Positions 35,020 through 44,503 of a stretch of DNA of 64,000 nt are shown piece by piece. Origin of the DNA: Nitrosopumilus adriaticus. Its GTDB lineage: Archaea; Thermoproteota; Nitrososphaeria; Nitrososphaerales; Nitrosopumilaceae. The notes under the pieces were generated by a model, which saw only the letters and a list, made by a program, of their open reading frames with translations, did not search any database and was not told the origin of the DNA. The translations under genes and the position numbers were made by a program. The stretch lies in NCBI RefSeq assembly GCF_000956175.1, contig NZ_CP011070.1, forward strand, positions 1,544,147 through 1,608,146, read 5' to 3'. Position 1 is the first letter of the stretch. The number at the start of each line of letters is the position of its first letter.

Positions 35020-37098
35020 CTACATCAACAATATCAAGACTACGAATAGTAATCCCGCTCCAAATACGAATAGATATGATTGTGAAACACCGGTTTGAGT
35101 TCCCTGTACAACTTTTGCACCCCAGCCAACTGCTTTCTGAACTCCATCATTCATACCATAATCGATAGCCGTCTTTTCAAAGTATCTGAACACACCTCTT
35201 GCTAACCATAATGGCGCTACAACAAAGCACCAATAGATTATTGCATTAAGATACCATCTGTTTAAGATAACTTTGTGAATTGCGTAAAAGAATATGTTGG
35301 AATTTACAAATCTTACAGGATCAACCCATCTTCCAATATAGAAGATGTAACCAAGACCAATTCCTGTAGCAAATGCTACTAATGATGCACCAAGGGCCAC
35401 TGGATTAATTCCTTGTAAGAACTCTGGTAAAATGGATACCCCATCTTTTGCATATTCGCTATGAATACCAAATGAGTGTTCAAGATACTCTTCAAACATG
35501 TGATGAAGTCCTTGTTCTGTTGATAATCCAATAAGACCAATTCCTATTGTCAGTACTGCAAGAATTCCATATGGAACCCACATTGATAATGATGCTTCAT
35601 GGATATGATGACCTTCTTCTTCCATCTTCTCAATGTGTTTGCTCTTCTTTCCAAAGAAGACCAATCCAATCATTCTTGTAGTGTAAAATGCTGTTATTAC
35701 TGCAGTTAGAACTGCAATAGCAAATAACGGTAATGCCCATTCATTTCCAGATGTGTAAACAGCAGCAAAGATTGCATCCTTACTCCAGAAACCTGTTGTG
35801 ATAAATGGTGCTCCCATCAAACCAAGACCTGCAGCCCACATGAACGCATATGTCTTCTTCATTTGTTTTCTAAGACCACCCATATCAGTCATGAATCGAG
35901 AACCAACAATATGCAACAGTGAACCTGCTGCCATGAATAATGAAGCTTTGAACATTGCATGAGAAATTAAATGGTAAAATCCTGCAGTATAGCCATCAAC
36001 GTATTGATGGGATAGTCCTGCAACACCTAATGCCATCATCATATAACCAATTTGAGAGCCAGTAGAATAAGCGAGAACTTTCTTAATTTCAGGGTTGACC
36101 ATTCCTTGTGTTGCAAGTAATAATGCAGTAATTGCACCAACCCAAGCAACAATCTCAAAGAATTGGTCTGCCATAATTCCAGCAGCTCCTAGTGCAAAAA
36201 CAAGTGGACCAATTCTTGCAACCAAAAATACCCCTGCTTTGACCATTGTTGCTGCGTGAATCAATGCAGAAACAGCTGTTGGACCAGTCATTGCTTCTAA
36301 GAGCCATTCGTTTAGTGGGAATTGAGCTGATTTTCCTATTGCCCCTCCAAAGAGTAAAACAAACGCTGGAACTAATAGTCCCTGTGCAGCCATTGTGGTT
36401 GCCCATTGAGTATCACCCATTAGTTCTTTAAATCCAAATGTACCTGCAAATAAAAATATCAAAAGCATACCTGCAATCATCATCACATCACCAACTTTGG
36501 TCATGATGAATGCCTTCATACCTGCGTGTGTTGGTGCATAGTAATCTAACATTCCAAGAACAGTTCTACCTTCAACACCAACATGATCTTTTTTCTTGTC
36601 ACGATACCAAAAGCTGATCAAAGCGTATGAGGCTAGTCCAACACCTTCCCATCCAAAGAATACTTGAAGTAAATTATCAGACAAGACAATTAATTGCATT
36701 GAACCAATAAAGAACATCATCCAGAACCAGAATCTTGTGATATCTTTATCGCCTTTCATGTATCCTGTACTGTAAATCATAATGAGGAATGAAATCCAAC
36801 CAACAACGTTTGCCATGATTATTGAAAGCGGATCTGCTAAGACACCAGCTTTAAGTCCAATTGCCTCAATCCACATAATTTGATGGTGTAATTCGTGTGC
36901 CTCTAAAGCTACAGGAATCATTGTTGCTGCAGACAAAGCACTCATCAAAGCAAATGCTACTGCAACATATCCAGTTGCATGTTTTGATAATTTTCCAACA
37001 CCGGGTATAATCATTGCAGCTGCAAATGGCAATATCCAAACTAACCAAGCACTTAGAGCTCCAACTTCAAATGGCAATCCAAAAGCTTCTGTTGCCAT
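35020..37098 (-). CDS. nuoL: Complex I subunit L
   Basis: 692-aa largest antiporter-like subunit. FFGWEGVGLASYALI, QFPLNEWLLEAMTGPTAVSA and LIHAATMVKAGVFL are the NuoL signatures (cation-pathway Glu, Lys and His). The extended C-terminus includes further spans that would form the lateral helix. Lies between nuoM (3-bp gap) and nuoN. Confidence 0.97.
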   Translation of the reverse strand: MATEAFGLPFEVGALSAWLVWILPFAAAMIIPGVGKLSKHATGYVAVAFALMSALSAATMIPVALEAHELHHQIMWIEAIGLKAGVLADPLSIIMANVVGWISFLIMIYSTGYMKGDKDITRFWFWMMFFIGSMQLIVLSDNLLQVFFGWEGVGLASYALISFWYRDKKKDHVGVEGRTVLGMLDYYAPTHAGMKAFIMTKVGDVMMIAGMLLIFLFAGTFGFKELMGDTQWATTMAAQGLLVPAFVLLFGGAIGKSAQFPLNEWLLEAMTGPTAVSALIHAATMVKAGVFLVARIGPLVFALGAAGIMADQFFEIVAWVGAITALLLATQGMVNPEIKKVLAYSTGSQIGYMMMALGVAGLSHQYVDGYTAGFYHLISHAMFKASLFMAAGSLLHIVGSRFMTDMGGLRKQMKKTYAFMWAAGLGLMGAPFITTGFWSKDAIFAAVYTSGNEWALPLFAIAVLTAVITAFYTTRMIGLVFFGKKSKHIEKMEEEGHHIHEASLSMWVPYGILAVLTIGIGLIGLSTEQGLHHMFEEYLEHSFGIHSEYAKDGVSILPEFLQGINPVALGASLVAFATGIGLGYIFYIGRWVDPVRFVNSNIFFYAIHKVILNRWYLNAIIYWCFVVAPLWLARGVFRYFEKTAIDYGMNDGVQKAVGWGAKVVQGTQTGVSQSYLFVFGAGLLFVVLILLM

Positions 37099-37101
37099 AT
37101 T

Positions 37102-38655
37102 CTAGACTCCCAGCACTCCATTCATGTATGGAATAATTGTTTTCAAGAAAATATCTGGATAAATTCCAACTATAATTGTAAATCCTGCTAGTACCATCAT
37201 TGGTGCAGTCATATACCAACTTCCTTCTTTCACATTTTCAAGATGCTCAGGAGTTTTTCCAAAGAATACGCGCTTTAGCATCCAAAGCATGTAAGACATC
37301 GTAAGAGCTGTTGCAACAAGACCTAAACCAAACGTTACGGCTCTAAGAGTTGAGCCTTCTTCAATTGCAGTCTCTAAAGCACCGTAAAACAAAATCCATT
37401 CACCCATAAATCCACTTGTTGGTGGAACTCCCATTATTGTCAATGCGCCTATAACTGCACAAACAGCTGTAATTGGCATCTTTCCTGCTAAGCCTCCAAG
37501 TTTTGAAATACTTCGGGTTCCAACTTTAACAATTATTATTCCAGCCATCATGAAGAGAATGCCTTTTCCAATTGCGTGAGTTACATACATCATCTCTGCA
37601 CCAGCAAGTCCTAGTGCAGACATTGAACCAATACCAAACAAAAGATAGCCCATTTGACTTATACTTGAATATGCTAAGAGACGTTTGAGATCATCTTGCA
37701 TTAATGCCATTGCACCACCATAAATCATCGTAACAAGTCCCCAAATGTGGAACCAAATTGAAAGTTCTGCAAACGTTGCAGGCAAGAACTCAACAATTAA
37801 TCTGAAAATACCATAAGCACCAATTCCAATCATGGCAGGGGACAATAACGCACTGATTGGTGTTGGTGCAGAACCGTGAACATATGGAAGCCAAATATGG
37901 AACATGAATACTGCAAGCTTAACTCCCAATCCAATTGCAATTGCAACTGCTGAGATCATTACAATGTCTTGAGGTATATCAGATTCACGAATATCTACAA
38001 AATCAAAACTTCCCAATGAAAGACCAATCATCAAAAAGCCTAAGAGTAAAACAACTGCACCAGCATGGGTCCAGAATAAGAACATTAAACCAATTTTTCG
38101 TCTTGGTCCATCACCCCAAAGTGCAACTAAGAAGAAACCTGGAATTAACATCACCTCGAAGAAAATATAAAATTCGATGAGGTTTGTTGAAAGAACGGTT
38201 CCAAGCATTCCCATTGCAAAGACAAGATACAATGCAAAGTAAAGACCAGATTTAGCATTAACATAATTTGAAAGTGAAGATGATTCAACTACTGAAGTTT
38301 GAGCACCTGAAGAAGAATTCATTTTATGTTCTTCTTCAAATTGTTCGTGGAATTTGTGAATCATGTATGGTTTTGAATATACTGCCAAGATTGTAGACAA
38401 CACATAGATCATTATTGCAAATGGAGATGCCAAACCATCTAACAAGAAACCAAATTCTCCAAACTGTTCAGTCCATGGATAATGCTCCTCTACTGTTCCA
38501 GATAATGCTGCATTAATTACTAAGATTGTAGTGTAAAGTAAAATTGCAAATGTAAACCACATTGCAGGTGTTGGACCCATTTTTCTTCCAATAATGTAAG
38601 CAACTGGTGATAAGAGTAACGGCAAGAAGACTGCCTGTAATAATGCATATTCCAT
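37102..38655 (-). CDS. nuoM: Complex I subunit M
   Basis: 517-aa antiporter-like subunit. IFFEVMLIPGFFLVALWG holds the conserved Glu, with FMFHIWLPYVHGSAPTPISALL and GIFRLIVEFLP following. One unusual hydrophilic stretch at about residues 104-126 (EEHKMNSSSGAQTSVVESSS) lies in a loop between early spans. Shares one base with nuoK. Confidence 0.96.
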   Translation of the reverse strand: MEYALLQAVFLPLLLSPVAYIIGRKMGPTPAMWFTFAILLYTTILVINAALSGTVEEHYPWTEQFGEFGFLLDGLASPFAIMIYVLSTILAVYSKPYMIHKFHEQFEEEHKMNSSSGAQTSVVESSSLSNYVNAKSGLYFALYLVFAMGMLGTVLSTNLIEFYIFFEVMLIPGFFLVALWGDGPRRKIGLMFLFWTHAGAVVLLLGFLMIGLSLGSFDFVDIRESDIPQDIVMISAVAIAIGLGVKLAVFMFHIWLPYVHGSAPTPISALLSPAMIGIGAYGIFRLIVEFLPATFAELSIWFHIWGLVTMIYGGAMALMQDDLKRLLAYSSISQMGYLLFGIGSMSALGLAGAEMMYVTHAIGKGILFMMAGIIIVKVGTRSISKLGGLAGKMPITAVCAVIGALTIMGVPPTSGFMGEWILFYGALETAIEEGSTLRAVTFGLGLVATALTMSYMLWMLKRVFFGKTPEHLENVKEGSWYMTAPMMVLAGFTIIVGIYPDIFLKTIIPYMNGVLGV

Positions 38656-38960
38656 TATCCCTTCAAACTCCTAAAGTCTGCAATATCGACATTGTTATAC
38701 ATTCTATATGCTACAATAATCAAAGACAATCCAACTGCTACTTCTGCTGCTGCAATTGCAATTGAGAATAATGCTAAAGTCTGACCTCCACTATGAGGTA
38801 AAAATCTACCAAATGCTACAAGATTAAGATTTGCGGCATTGATAATAATTTCAACGGCAAATAACATACGAATAAAATTACGTTTTACTGCAAGACCGTA
38901 AATTCCTATGCCCAATAGAGCAACAGATACAAGTGTAAAATCAACTAGCTCGTTGGTCAT
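38655..38960 (-). CDS. nuoK: Complex I subunit K
   Basis: 101-aa three-span subunit; FAVEIIINAANLNLVAFGRF carries the conserved Glu, and AIAAAEVAVGLSLIIVAYR the second. The start at MTNELVDF is preferred; an ATG three codons earlier is possible. Overlaps nuoJ by about 20 bp. Confidence 0.93.
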   Translation of the reverse strand: MTNELVDFTLVSVALLGIGIYGLAVKRNFIRMLFAVEIIINAANLNLVAFGRFLPHSGGQTLALFSIAIAAAEVAVGLSLIIVAYRMYNNVDIADFRSLKG

Positions 38961-39453
38961 TCTCCACATCCTCTCGTTTGGCTAAAACTAGTGCACCAGT
39001 AACAGAACCAGCTAGAATCAATCCCATCAAAATCAATGCAGGCCAATAATATGTTACAAAGTCTGTACCGATATCTCTGAAATTAACTGGAGGTTCATCA
39101 GTAGTTATTGTTTTTATTCCTGAATCCAAGAATACTGCCCCTAGTGACACCATAACTACCAACATTAATCCAATACCTGCAAATTTTCTTCTCTTGTCCT
39201 CAATTTTTTTGAAAATTAATTCTCTTTTTACTAGCATAACAGTAAACAAAATCAGAACAGCAATAGAACCAACATAGACTGCTAATTGAAATAATGCAAC
39301 AAATGGAGAATCTAGTAAGAAGAAGAATCCAGCTATCCCACCTAAGGTTCCCATCAAAGCAATTGAGCCATAAATTAATGATCTTAATTCAAGTGCTGCA
39401 ATTGCAGAACCAATTGTAATTACAGTTAATGCTAGAAACGCTGCATCAGCCAT
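38941..39453 (-). CDS. nuoJ: Complex I subunit J
   Basis: 170-aa five-span membrane subunit. ALFQLAVYVGSIAVLILFTVML is the conserved TM3 with the pi-bulge region. The start is set at MADAAFLALTV; the longer frame would overlap nuoI by 41 bp and add a basic leader unlike the family. Confidence 0.92.
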   Translation of the reverse strand: MADAAFLALTVITIGSAIAALELRSLIYGSIALMGTLGGIAGFFFLLDSPFVALFQLAVYVGSIAVLILFTVMLVKRELIFKKIEDKRRKFAGIGLMLVVMVSLGAVFLDSGIKTITTDEPPVNFRDIGTDFVTYYWPALILMGLILAGSVTGALVLAKREDVENDQRAS

Positions 39454-39943
39454 GTGAGGCACCTCTATCAGTAATTTGGATTTCACTATCTTGTGCTACA
39501 TATGGTTTTACAGCAAGTTGTGCAGGAGTATAGATCAACCCTTCTTTAGAAAATGAAGATAGTTCATAATCGTTTGTCATGTATAAAGCATAAAATGGAC
39601 ATGCATCAACGCAAAGTCCACAAAAAACACATTTACCATAATCAATTTGTGGCATGATAGATTTTTTATTTTGTTTTTGTTCTTCTGGAACTTTGACCAT
39701 TGCAATAGCTTCTGCAACTCCTTCACATGCAATAGAACATAGTTGGCAACCTGTACAATGATCATGGAATAACATATGACGTCCCTTTAATCCAGCAATT
39801 CCAACACCAGTAGAAGGATCAAACTGATAACCATCGCCTACAAATTTTAATTTCTCTTCAGGATAACGAAGTGTAAATCGCTTTGTTGCAATATGTTTAA
39901 TTCCAGAGTTTAATGCACGAATAATACCTGTAGCAGTTCCCAT
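39446..39943 (-). CDS. nuoI: Complex I subunit I, two [4Fe-4S] ferredoxin-like
   Basis: 165-aa subunit carrying clusters N6a/N6b: CTGCQLCSIAC and CVFCGLCVDACPFYAL. It passes electrons toward NuoB. In the absence of NuoEFG it is the probable entry point for an external donor such as reduced ferredoxin. Shares one base with the nuoH stop region. Confidence 0.95.
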   Translation of the reverse strand: MGTATGIIRALNSGIKHIATKRFTLRYPEEKLKFVGDGYQFDPSTGVGIAGLKGRHMLFHDHCTGCQLCSIACEGVAEAIAMVKVPEEQKQNKKSIMPQIDYGKCVFCGLCVDACPFYALYMTNDYELSSFSKEGLIYTPAQLAVKPYVAQDSEIQITDRGASHG

Positions 39944-41241
39944 TATTGTAAACCTCCTGGACCTAACACTCCAGCGTAAAGCAAGCCTAGAGCAATAAAG
40001 ATGTTAACGAATGCAAGTCCAATAAGTTTGGTCCATCCAAGACTCAATAGCATATCAATTCTAATTCTTGGGAATACACCTCTTGGCAATAATATGAAAA
40101 AGATGACTCCTACAGTTTTTAGAACAAACCATAATGTTCCATTAAGCATTTCTTGGGTAAATATTGGTAAACCTGCGATATTGGCAGTGACAGGACCAAG
40201 TTCAATTCCATCAGTAACAATTTCGGCGGGGAACGGAGGTACAATCATTGGGCCATTCCATCCACCAAGGAATAATACTACAAACAATGCTGCAAATGCA
40301 TAAAGTTTCAGATAGGTTCCTAATTGAACAAGTCCATACATCATTCCAGATAGTTCAGTAAGCCATCCAGCTACAATCTCACTTTCTGCCTCGGGTAGAT
40401 CAAATGGGATTCTTTCTAATTCTGCCAACATTGTAATGAAAAAGACAATAGCGCCAACTGGTAAAAATACTATCCAAGGGAAGCTAGATTGACTAGCTGC
40501 AATTTCAGACAAGTTTAGAGTTCCAGTTAGAATAACAACCCCTAACAAAGATAGAATTAGTGGAATTTCAAATGAAACCATTTGGAATAATGCTCTGATA
40601 CCACCAATGAATGGGAATTTACTGTTTGCAGACCATGCAGAAAGAATTGTAATTATTGGGAAAAATCCAATTACTGCAAACACACCTAGCAATCCCAAGT
40701 CTACATCGGCTACTACCCAACCAGGGGCAACAGGAATTAATGCTACAAATGATGCTGCAGCTGCAACAAACATTACTGGTGCTGCCCAGAAAATTGGCTT
40801 GTCAGCTTTGGCTGGAATAATAATTTCTTTTGAAATTAATTTTAGTCCATCGCCCATTAATTGTAAAATACCCTCGAATTTTCCACAGTAAAATGGACCA
40901 ACTCTTAATTGTAATTTTGCAAGCATCTTTCTTTCAACAAATATTGTTGCTGCAGCAAGTAGGGCAGCAAAACCAAATCCTGGAAATGCCATTACTCTGA
41001 ACATATCAGTTGCCATGAAGGCTTTGATGATTGGAAGAGTACGTGATGGATCTGCTATCCATGTCAATGCTAGAAACGGTGTAAGTAATTCACCATCAAT
41101 TACAGGCATTTCTATTCCAAATAAAATTACTTGAACTAATGGAATTCCAATTAAAACCAAAATGAAAAGTATCCAAAATACATTATCAAGTAGTGATTTG
41201 ATAAATTCACTTAGTTTGAATTTTGGTGCAATTACAGACAT
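39943..41241 (-). CDS. nuoH: Complex I subunit H
   Basis: 432-aa membrane subunit lining the quinone chamber. Hallmarks are FVERKMLAKLQLRVGPFYCG, ELERIPFDLPEAESEIVAGW and PRIRIDMLLSLGW. An N-terminal extension of about 60 residues precedes TM1. Starts one base after the nuoD stop. Confidence 0.96.
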   Translation of the reverse strand: MSVIAPKFKLSEFIKSLLDNVFWILFILVLIGIPLVQVILFGIEMPVIDGELLTPFLALTWIADPSRTLPIIKAFMATDMFRVMAFPGFGFAALLAAATIFVERKMLAKLQLRVGPFYCGKFEGILQLMGDGLKLISKEIIIPAKADKPIFWAAPVMFVAAAASFVALIPVAPGWVVADVDLGLLGVFAVIGFFPIITILSAWSANSKFPFIGGIRALFQMVSFEIPLILSLLGVVILTGTLNLSEIAASQSSFPWIVFLPVGAIVFFITMLAELERIPFDLPEAESEIVAGWLTELSGMMYGLVQLGTYLKLYAFAALFVVLFLGGWNGPMIVPPFPAEIVTDGIELGPVTANIAGLPIFTQEMLNGTLWFVLKTVGVIFFILLPRGVFPRIRIDMLLSLGWTKLIGLAFVNIFIALGLLYAGVLGPGGLQ

Positions 41242-42378
41242 CTATCGGTCTGCCTCCACTGGCCAATAATTAAGACTCCAATAAACTGAAGGCATGTTTC
41301 CAAGTTTTTCACCTTTTAGAAGATATGGTAATGCAATTAGATTTCTAAAAGAACCAACACTCATCTTAAGTCTATAAGGTTCAGTTTTTCCATCAGACAC
41401 AATATAACATCCTAAAGAACCTCTTCCAGATTCAACTCGTTTGTAAACTGAATCAAGTCCTTTTCCTTTTGGATTTGGTTTAAGTTTAGTTCTAACAGAG
41501 CCTGACTTTGGCATTTTTTGTAATGCTTGTCGGATAATATTACAACTTTCAAGCATATCAAGCCATGGAACTTTTGATCTTGCATAAGAATCACCTTCTT
41601 TCATTACGTTAGTGTGAACATCTAATTCATCATAGACATCATAAGGCTCCTTTATTCTAAGATCATAATCTACACCACTTGCACGAAGTACAGAACCAGT
41701 TGTTCCAAGTCTAATAGCATCTTCACGCGAAAGAACTCCAGTATCACGAGTTCTAGAAATCAGAATCGGGTTATCATAAAATACTGCAGCATATTCTTTG
41801 ATTCGTTTTTCAAAGTAATTTACTTGACGTAGGCAAACATCCTCAAAGTTTGGAGGTAAATCATTTCTTACTCCACCTGGAACAAAATGAGCATGTGTAA
41901 CTCTTGCACCAGTCATTTTTTCCATCAGATCAATTAAGAGTTCACGATCACCTGCTGGCCACATGAACATTGTAGAATGTCCTAAGAAAATACCATAAAT
42001 TGCAAGCCAATACATTGTGTAAATACATCGATTCAGTTCAGATGCAATAACTCTAACATATTTTGCACGCTCAGGAACTTCAATACCAACAATTTCTTCA
42101 ACACCCAAAACATATGGATAAAGAACATTACAGGAATCATGAATCACAGGTCTTTCTAAGTGAGGAATGTTCAAAATGTAGTTTCGGTATTCTGCCATTT
42201 TTTCTTCACCACGATGAACATATCCTGGATCAGGATCACATGCAACAATATAGTCACCATCAATTTGAACAATAATTCTCATGTGACCAGAACCAGGATG
42301 TTGAGGCCCTACATTGAGAGTCATTATTCTCTCATCAACTTTTTGGAGTGCTAATCCTGGAGGTAATTCAGTAGTCAT
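41242..42378 (-). CDS. nuoD: Complex I subunit D
   Basis: 378-aa 49-kDa-type subunit forming the quinone site with NuoB. Visible are VGPQHPGSGHMR, GYVHRGEEKMAEYR, ARVTHAHFVPGGVRND and the C-terminal SVYWSLNYWPVEADR. It is separate from nuoC, unlike E. coli. Confidence 0.97.
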   Translation of the reverse strand: MTTELPPGLALQKVDERIMTLNVGPQHPGSGHMRIIVQIDGDYIVACDPDPGYVHRGEEKMAEYRNYILNIPHLERPVIHDSCNVLYPYVLGVEEIVGIEVPERAKYVRVIASELNRCIYTMYWLAIYGIFLGHSTMFMWPAGDRELLIDLMEKMTGARVTHAHFVPGGVRNDLPPNFEDVCLRQVNYFEKRIKEYAAVFYDNPILISRTRDTGVLSREDAIRLGTTGSVLRASGVDYDLRIKEPYDVYDELDVHTNVMKEGDSYARSKVPWLDMLESCNIIRQALQKMPKSGSVRTKLKPNPKGKGLDSVYKRVESGRGSLGCYIVSDGKTEPYRLKMSVGSFRNLIALPYLLKGEKLGNMPSVYWSLNYWPVEADR

Positions 42379-42379
42379 T

Positions 42380-42972
42380 CTATCTTCCCTTTATTGTAAA
42401 GTCCTTTCTGAGCGGTGGTAAATCTGCCCAATCTTCTGGTAAAAGTAATCGTCTATTATCAGGATGTCCTTCAAAGTAAACTCCAAACATTTCAAAAACT
42501 TCTCTTTCATGAAATTCAACACTGTAAAATATATCTCTAAGAGTTGGAAGTTTAGTAGCATCATTTCCAGGAATTGGATTTTCTTCTCTTTGGGCCCTGG
42601 TGGACAAAACAAGAATTTGACTAGCAAGTGATGAATCGGTATAAGATCCTATATGATAAACAACCTCTATTTCTTTATCTTGAGGATAATCTACACCTGA
42701 AACAGATTCTACATGATCAAAATTTAATCCGTCACGAATGAATTCAGCAACATCATGAATATTTTCTTTTCCAACTTTAATTCCAACTCTATCCTGTTTC
42801 ACAAATGTAGATTCCACCTTATCACCAAATTTTTCAATAATTTTATCAGAAATTCCCTTTTCAAAAGCCGGTAAATCTTCAGATTTTTCTTCAGGTTTTT
42901 TTGCAGGAGGTGGAGGCGTTTTTTTTCTTGGGGTTTAGCATCTGCAGAAGGTTTTTCAGAATCAGAACTCAT
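42380..42972 (-). CDS. nuoC: Complex I subunit C, frameshifted at an A8 run
   Basis: 30-kDa-type subunit. The body (VYHIGSYTDSSLASQ, REVFEMFGVYFEGHPDNRRLLLPEDW) is intact from about 42900 to 42380. The proper start is the ATG at 42972, whose A is shared with the nuoB stop (TAATG). From there the frame reads a Lys/Ser/Pro-rich leader and, at eight A in the coding strand (42919-42926), leaves the NuoC frame. Nine A would give a continuous 197-aa protein with a Pro/Lys/Glu-rich N-terminus. A GTG at 42817 could start a shorter form, but it lies 155 bp from nuoB. Confidence 0.9.
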
Positions 42973-43496
42973 TATACAAACTTCCTAGCCTTCATTCTCT
43001 TGATTTTCTCTTGTAATAACATACATCCTTGGATGAGAGTTTCAGGTCTAGGTGGGCAACCTGGAACATATACATCAACTGGAATAACTCCATCAATTCC
43101 TGGAAGTACATTGTACGAATCAAAATACAACCCTCCAGTAATTGCACAAGCTCCCATAGCAATAACATATTTTGGTTCCGGCATTTGATCATAAACTAAT
43201 CTAAGACGTGGTGCCATTTTTCGTGTAATAGTTCCCTGAACTACAACTAGATCACATTGTCTAAGCGAACCAAATGCTTCAATGATACCAAATCTTTCAA
43301 CATCATATCTAGGGCTTGATGCTGCGCCAAATTCAACACTGCAACAAGCTGTTTCAATATGGACAGGCCAGAGTGACCAAATTCTACCCCAATTGATGGC
43401 ATAGCCCAATGGTTTATCAATTGCTTTTTCTAAAATATCTCCTAGTTTACCGACAAACACATTTGCATTTTCTGGTGTAACTAAATCTTTAAGCAA
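42972..43496 (-). CDS. nuoB: Complex I subunit B
   Basis: 174-aa subunit with terminal cluster N2. Ligands: the tandem Cys in ETACCSVEFGA, GACAITGG and VYVPGCPPRPE. The sequence WSLWPVHIETACC is canonical. Its stop TAA overlaps the nuoC ATG by one base. Confidence 0.97.
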   Translation of the reverse strand: MLKDLVTPENANVFVGKLGDILEKAIDKPLGYAINWGRIWSLWPVHIETACCSVEFGAASSPRYDVERFGIIEAFGSLRQCDLVVVQGTITRKMAPRLRLVYDQMPEPKYVIAMGACAITGGLYFDSYNVLPGIDGVIPVDVYVPGCPPRPETLIQGCMLLQEKIKRMKARKFV

Positions 43497-43536
43497 TCTT
43501 ATCCCCTACCCTCGTAAATACGATTTATATAAAAAA

Positions 43537-43911
43537 CTACCATATTCTCCTTCTCCCTGATTGATATAATGCAAATGCCATTGCACCAAACATTATTGCT
43601 AAAAATCCCATCATAGGAAGCGTGGCACTTTTTGGAAGTTCCAAAAGAGCACTTCCCCATGCATACAAGAAGATTGCCATTACATCAAAAACAACAAACA
43701 TCAGAATGTAAGGATAATACTGCATCATAAAATGAGTTCGTCCTTCACCAGTTGGAACCTGACCACATTCCATTGGCAAAAACTTGACAGGATTACTTCT
43801 TTTTCTTGGAGAAATCATTCTTGAAATTATTAGTGCTGGAGCCATTGCTACTACAGCAAAGCCAAACATCAATACAACGGTACTATAATTGCCCGCTAAT
43901 TCCCCGACCAA
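43537..43911 (-). CDS. nuoA: Complex I subunit A
   Basis: Three-span subunit; KFLPMECGQVPTGEGRTHFMMQYYPYILMF is read in two parts as the loop with the conserved Cys region and TM2. First gene of nuoABCDHIJKMLN. I place the start at the TTG at 43911 (124 aa): it begins at the usual distance from TM1 and lies 25 bp after a TATA-like TTTTTATA (43936-43943). The longer frame (to 43968) would add 19 charged residues not seen in the family. Confidence 0.88.
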   Translation of the reverse strand: MVGELAGNYSTVVLMFGFAVVAMAPALIISRMISPRKRSNPVKFLPMECGQVPTGEGRTHFMMQYYPYILMFVVFDVMAIFLYAWGSALLELPKSATLPMMGFLAIMFGAMAFALYQSGRRRIW

Positions 43912-43935
43912 TTTATCTTCTGACTCTGATTTTTG

Positions 43936-43943
43936 TATAAAAA
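43936..43943 (-). promoter_or_regulatory. TATA box candidate for the nuo operon
   Basis: TTTTTATA on the minus strand ends 25 bp before the TTG at 43911. It lies inside the alternative longer nuoA frame. Confidence 0.45.
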
Positions 43944-44024
43944 GGTATTCTTCCTTTTTTCCGATCAAGTTTTGAAAATAATTATTTTCTAAAGTACTTT
44001 ATAGACCATTTTCTTACTGCGATC

Positions 44025-44489
44025 ATGACTTTGAACATTGGAGATACAGCTCCTAACTTTGAACTTCCAGATACAGAATTGAAATTGCGGACTTTGGATG
44101 AATTTAAGGGCAAAAAAATTGTTTTATCATTCATAGTTGCTGCCAGTTCACCAGTTTGTGAAGCCGAATTGTGTACTTTACGGGATTCATGGCAAGAAAT
44201 TGCAGATCAAGGTGCTCAAGTAATTGCAATCAGTAACGATGGTCCATTTGCAAATAAAGCATTTGCAGAAAAAAATAACTTCAAATTTCCTTTATTAGGA
44301 GATTATTCAAGTAAAACAATTCGTGACTATGACATATTGATGCCAGATTTACTTCACATTAAAGGATACAACGCTGCAAAACGTTCTGTATTCATAATTA
44401 TGGAAGACGGAAAAATTGGTTACAAATGGGTTTCAGAAGATCCATTAAAAGAACCAAACTATGAAGAAATTAAAAATTTCCTGAAATAG
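44025..44489 (+). CDS. Peroxiredoxin / thiol peroxidase
   Basis: 154-aa AhpC/TSA-family protein. The peroxidatic Cys is in ASSPVCEAELCTLRD, with a second Cys five residues later in the position of the resolving Cys of Prx-Q/BCP types. It reduces peroxides using a thioredoxin-like donor. TATA-like CTTTATAG at 43997-44004; divergent from nuoA. Confidence 0.92.
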   Translation: MTLNIGDTAPNFELPDTELKLRTLDEFKGKKIVLSFIVAASSPVCEAELCTLRDSWQEIADQGAQVIAISNDGPFANKAFAEKNNFKFPLLGDYSSKTIRDYDILMPDLLHIKGYNAAKRSVFIIMEDGKIGYKWVSEDPLKEPNYEEIKNFLK

Positions 44490-44503
44490 GAAAATCTTCT
44501 TTT

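Noticed and set aside
42901-43188. 95-aa plus-strand ORF over the nuoB/nuoC junction
   Set aside because: It is the shadow of the minus-strand nuo genes; the frame discontinuity there is explained by the nuoC A-run.
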